DNA of 64,000 bases from Maribacter_C sp047345145 (lineage in GTDB: Bacteria; Bacteroidota; Bacteroidia; Flavobacteriales; Flavobacteriaceae), in the NCBI RefSeq assembly GCF_047345145.1, contig NZ_JBLFER010000003.1:1-64000 (forward strand), written 5' to 3'. The notes under the pieces are model-generated. The model was not told the origin of the DNA. It worked only from the letters and a program-made list of their open reading frames with translations, and searched no databases. The stretch's first letter is position 1. The number at the start of each line of letters is the position of its first letter. Shown here in pieces: positions 63,441-64,000 of this stretch. The translations under genes were made by a program, and so were the position numbers.

Positions 63441-64000
63441 TTAATCTACTTCTGCATACGCTTCAATCGGCGCACAGGTACAAATAAGATTACGGTCGCC
63501 ATATGCATCATCTACACGACGAACAGAAGGCCAAAACTTATTATCTGAAATATAGGGTAAGGGGAAAGCGGCTTTTTCTCTGCTGTATGGAAACTCCCAC
63601 GAATCACTTGTGACCATGTCCATTGTATGAGGTGAATTCTTTAAAACGTTATTTGAATCATCAGCTTGAGCCGCATCAATTTCGTGTCGAATAGAAATCA
63701 TAGCATCACAAAAACGGTCAAGTTCATCAAGGCTTTCACTTTCCGTGGGTTCTATCATCATTGTTCCTGCAACTGGAAACGAAACTGTTGGCGCGTGAAA
63801 ACCATAATCCATTAGGCGCTTTGCAATGTCGGTAACTTCAATTCCATTTTGTTTGAAAGGGCGACAATCAATAATCATTTCATGGGCTGCTCGACCTTTC
63901 TCTCCAGTGTACAAAACATCAAATTTACCCTCCAATCGATGTTTGATGTAATTGGCACTGAGAATTGCAATTCTGGTGGAATCCGTTAATCCGCTTTCCC
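63441..64000 (-). CDS. gcvP: Glycine dehydrogenase (decarboxylating), C-terminal part
   Basis: The frame is open to the window end, so this is the last roughly 186 residues. Motifs match GcvP: ILSANYIKHRLEG, then VLYTGEKGRAAHEMIIDCR, YGFHAPTVSFPVAGTMMIEPTESE and the C-terminal YGDRNLICTCAPIEAY. GcvP is the P-protein of the glycine cleavage system, a pyridoxal-phosphate enzyme that releases CO2 from glycine. A terminator follows. The active-site lysine is in the missing part. Confidence 0.95.
   Translation of the reverse strand, partial: ESGLTDSTRIAILSANYIKHRLEGKFDVLYTGEKGRAAHEMIIDCRPFKQNGIEVTDIAKRLMDYGFHAPTVSFPVAGTMMIEPTESESLDELDRFCDAMISIRHEIDAAQADDSNNVLKNSPHTMDMVTSDSWEFPYSREKAAFPLPYISDNKFWPSVRRVDDAYGDRNLICTCAPIEAYAEVD

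Overview
The window reads as chromosomal DNA of a member of the Flavobacteriaceae (Bacteroidota), probably marine. The evidence is AT-rich DNA, promoters of the Bacteroidota type (TAnnTTTG near -7), almost no Shine-Dalgarno sequences, Bacteroidota-specific families (Bacteroides-type Tra proteins, RteC, BfmA/BtgA, DUF6089) and a bamA gene followed by two Skp/OmpH genes. The genus cannot be fixed from this sequence alone.

Positions 1 to about 30,540 are most of an integrative and conjugative element (ICE) of the Bacteroides CTnDOT general type. From the left it carries ssb, a RadC-like JAB protein, a candidate oriT, a BfmA/BtgA mobilization protein, a relaxase and a coupling ATPase (T4CP). A two-component system and a small membrane protein follow. 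Next comes an AT-rich cargo block at about 6.9-17.9 kb. The transfer operon traEFGIJKMN then lies on the minus strand (24,859 down to 17,910). After it come an amidase, a hipBA toxin-antitoxin pair with operator palindromes, an endonuclease/exonuclease/phosphatase-family protein, an excisionase-like HTH protein and RteC. The element appears to end at the 3' end of a tRNA-Leu gene. No integrase is in the window, so it is probably on the missing left side.

The cargo block is a phage-defence island. It holds a complete Hachiman system (hamA nuclease plus hamB helicase) and a stand-alone helicase fused to a PD-(D/E)xK nuclease. Upstream of these are three orphan genes (a DUF6236-like protein, a SMEK-like N-terminal domain protein and an unrecognised protein with an NTF2-like tail). 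They are separated by structured intergenic repeats that resemble cassette boundaries. Two nearly identical hairpins (6878-6911 and 17870-17901) bracket the whole block.

From 30.5 kb to the end the DNA is core chromosome: tRNA-Leu and tRNA-Gly, mutS, a SpoU/TrmH methyltransferase, a folK-deoxynucleoside kinase fusion, sppA, a queuosine precursor transporter, an AsmA-like protein, a DUF2797 protein, a GH3 protein, an AraC regulator, clpX-clpP-tig, an SGNH lipoprotein, pdxJ, nadK, uppS-bamA-skp-skp, a glycosyltransferase, a methyltransferase, a FabH-like ketosynthase and the 3' part of gcvP.

Two regulatory signals stand out in the core. Seventeen perfect copies of a 7-bp unit lie between the divergent mutS and methyltransferase genes. 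The same 16-bp palindrome (ATTATGCATGCATAAT) lies upstream of both the FabH-like gene and the SGNH lipoprotein gene, which suggests a small shared regulon.
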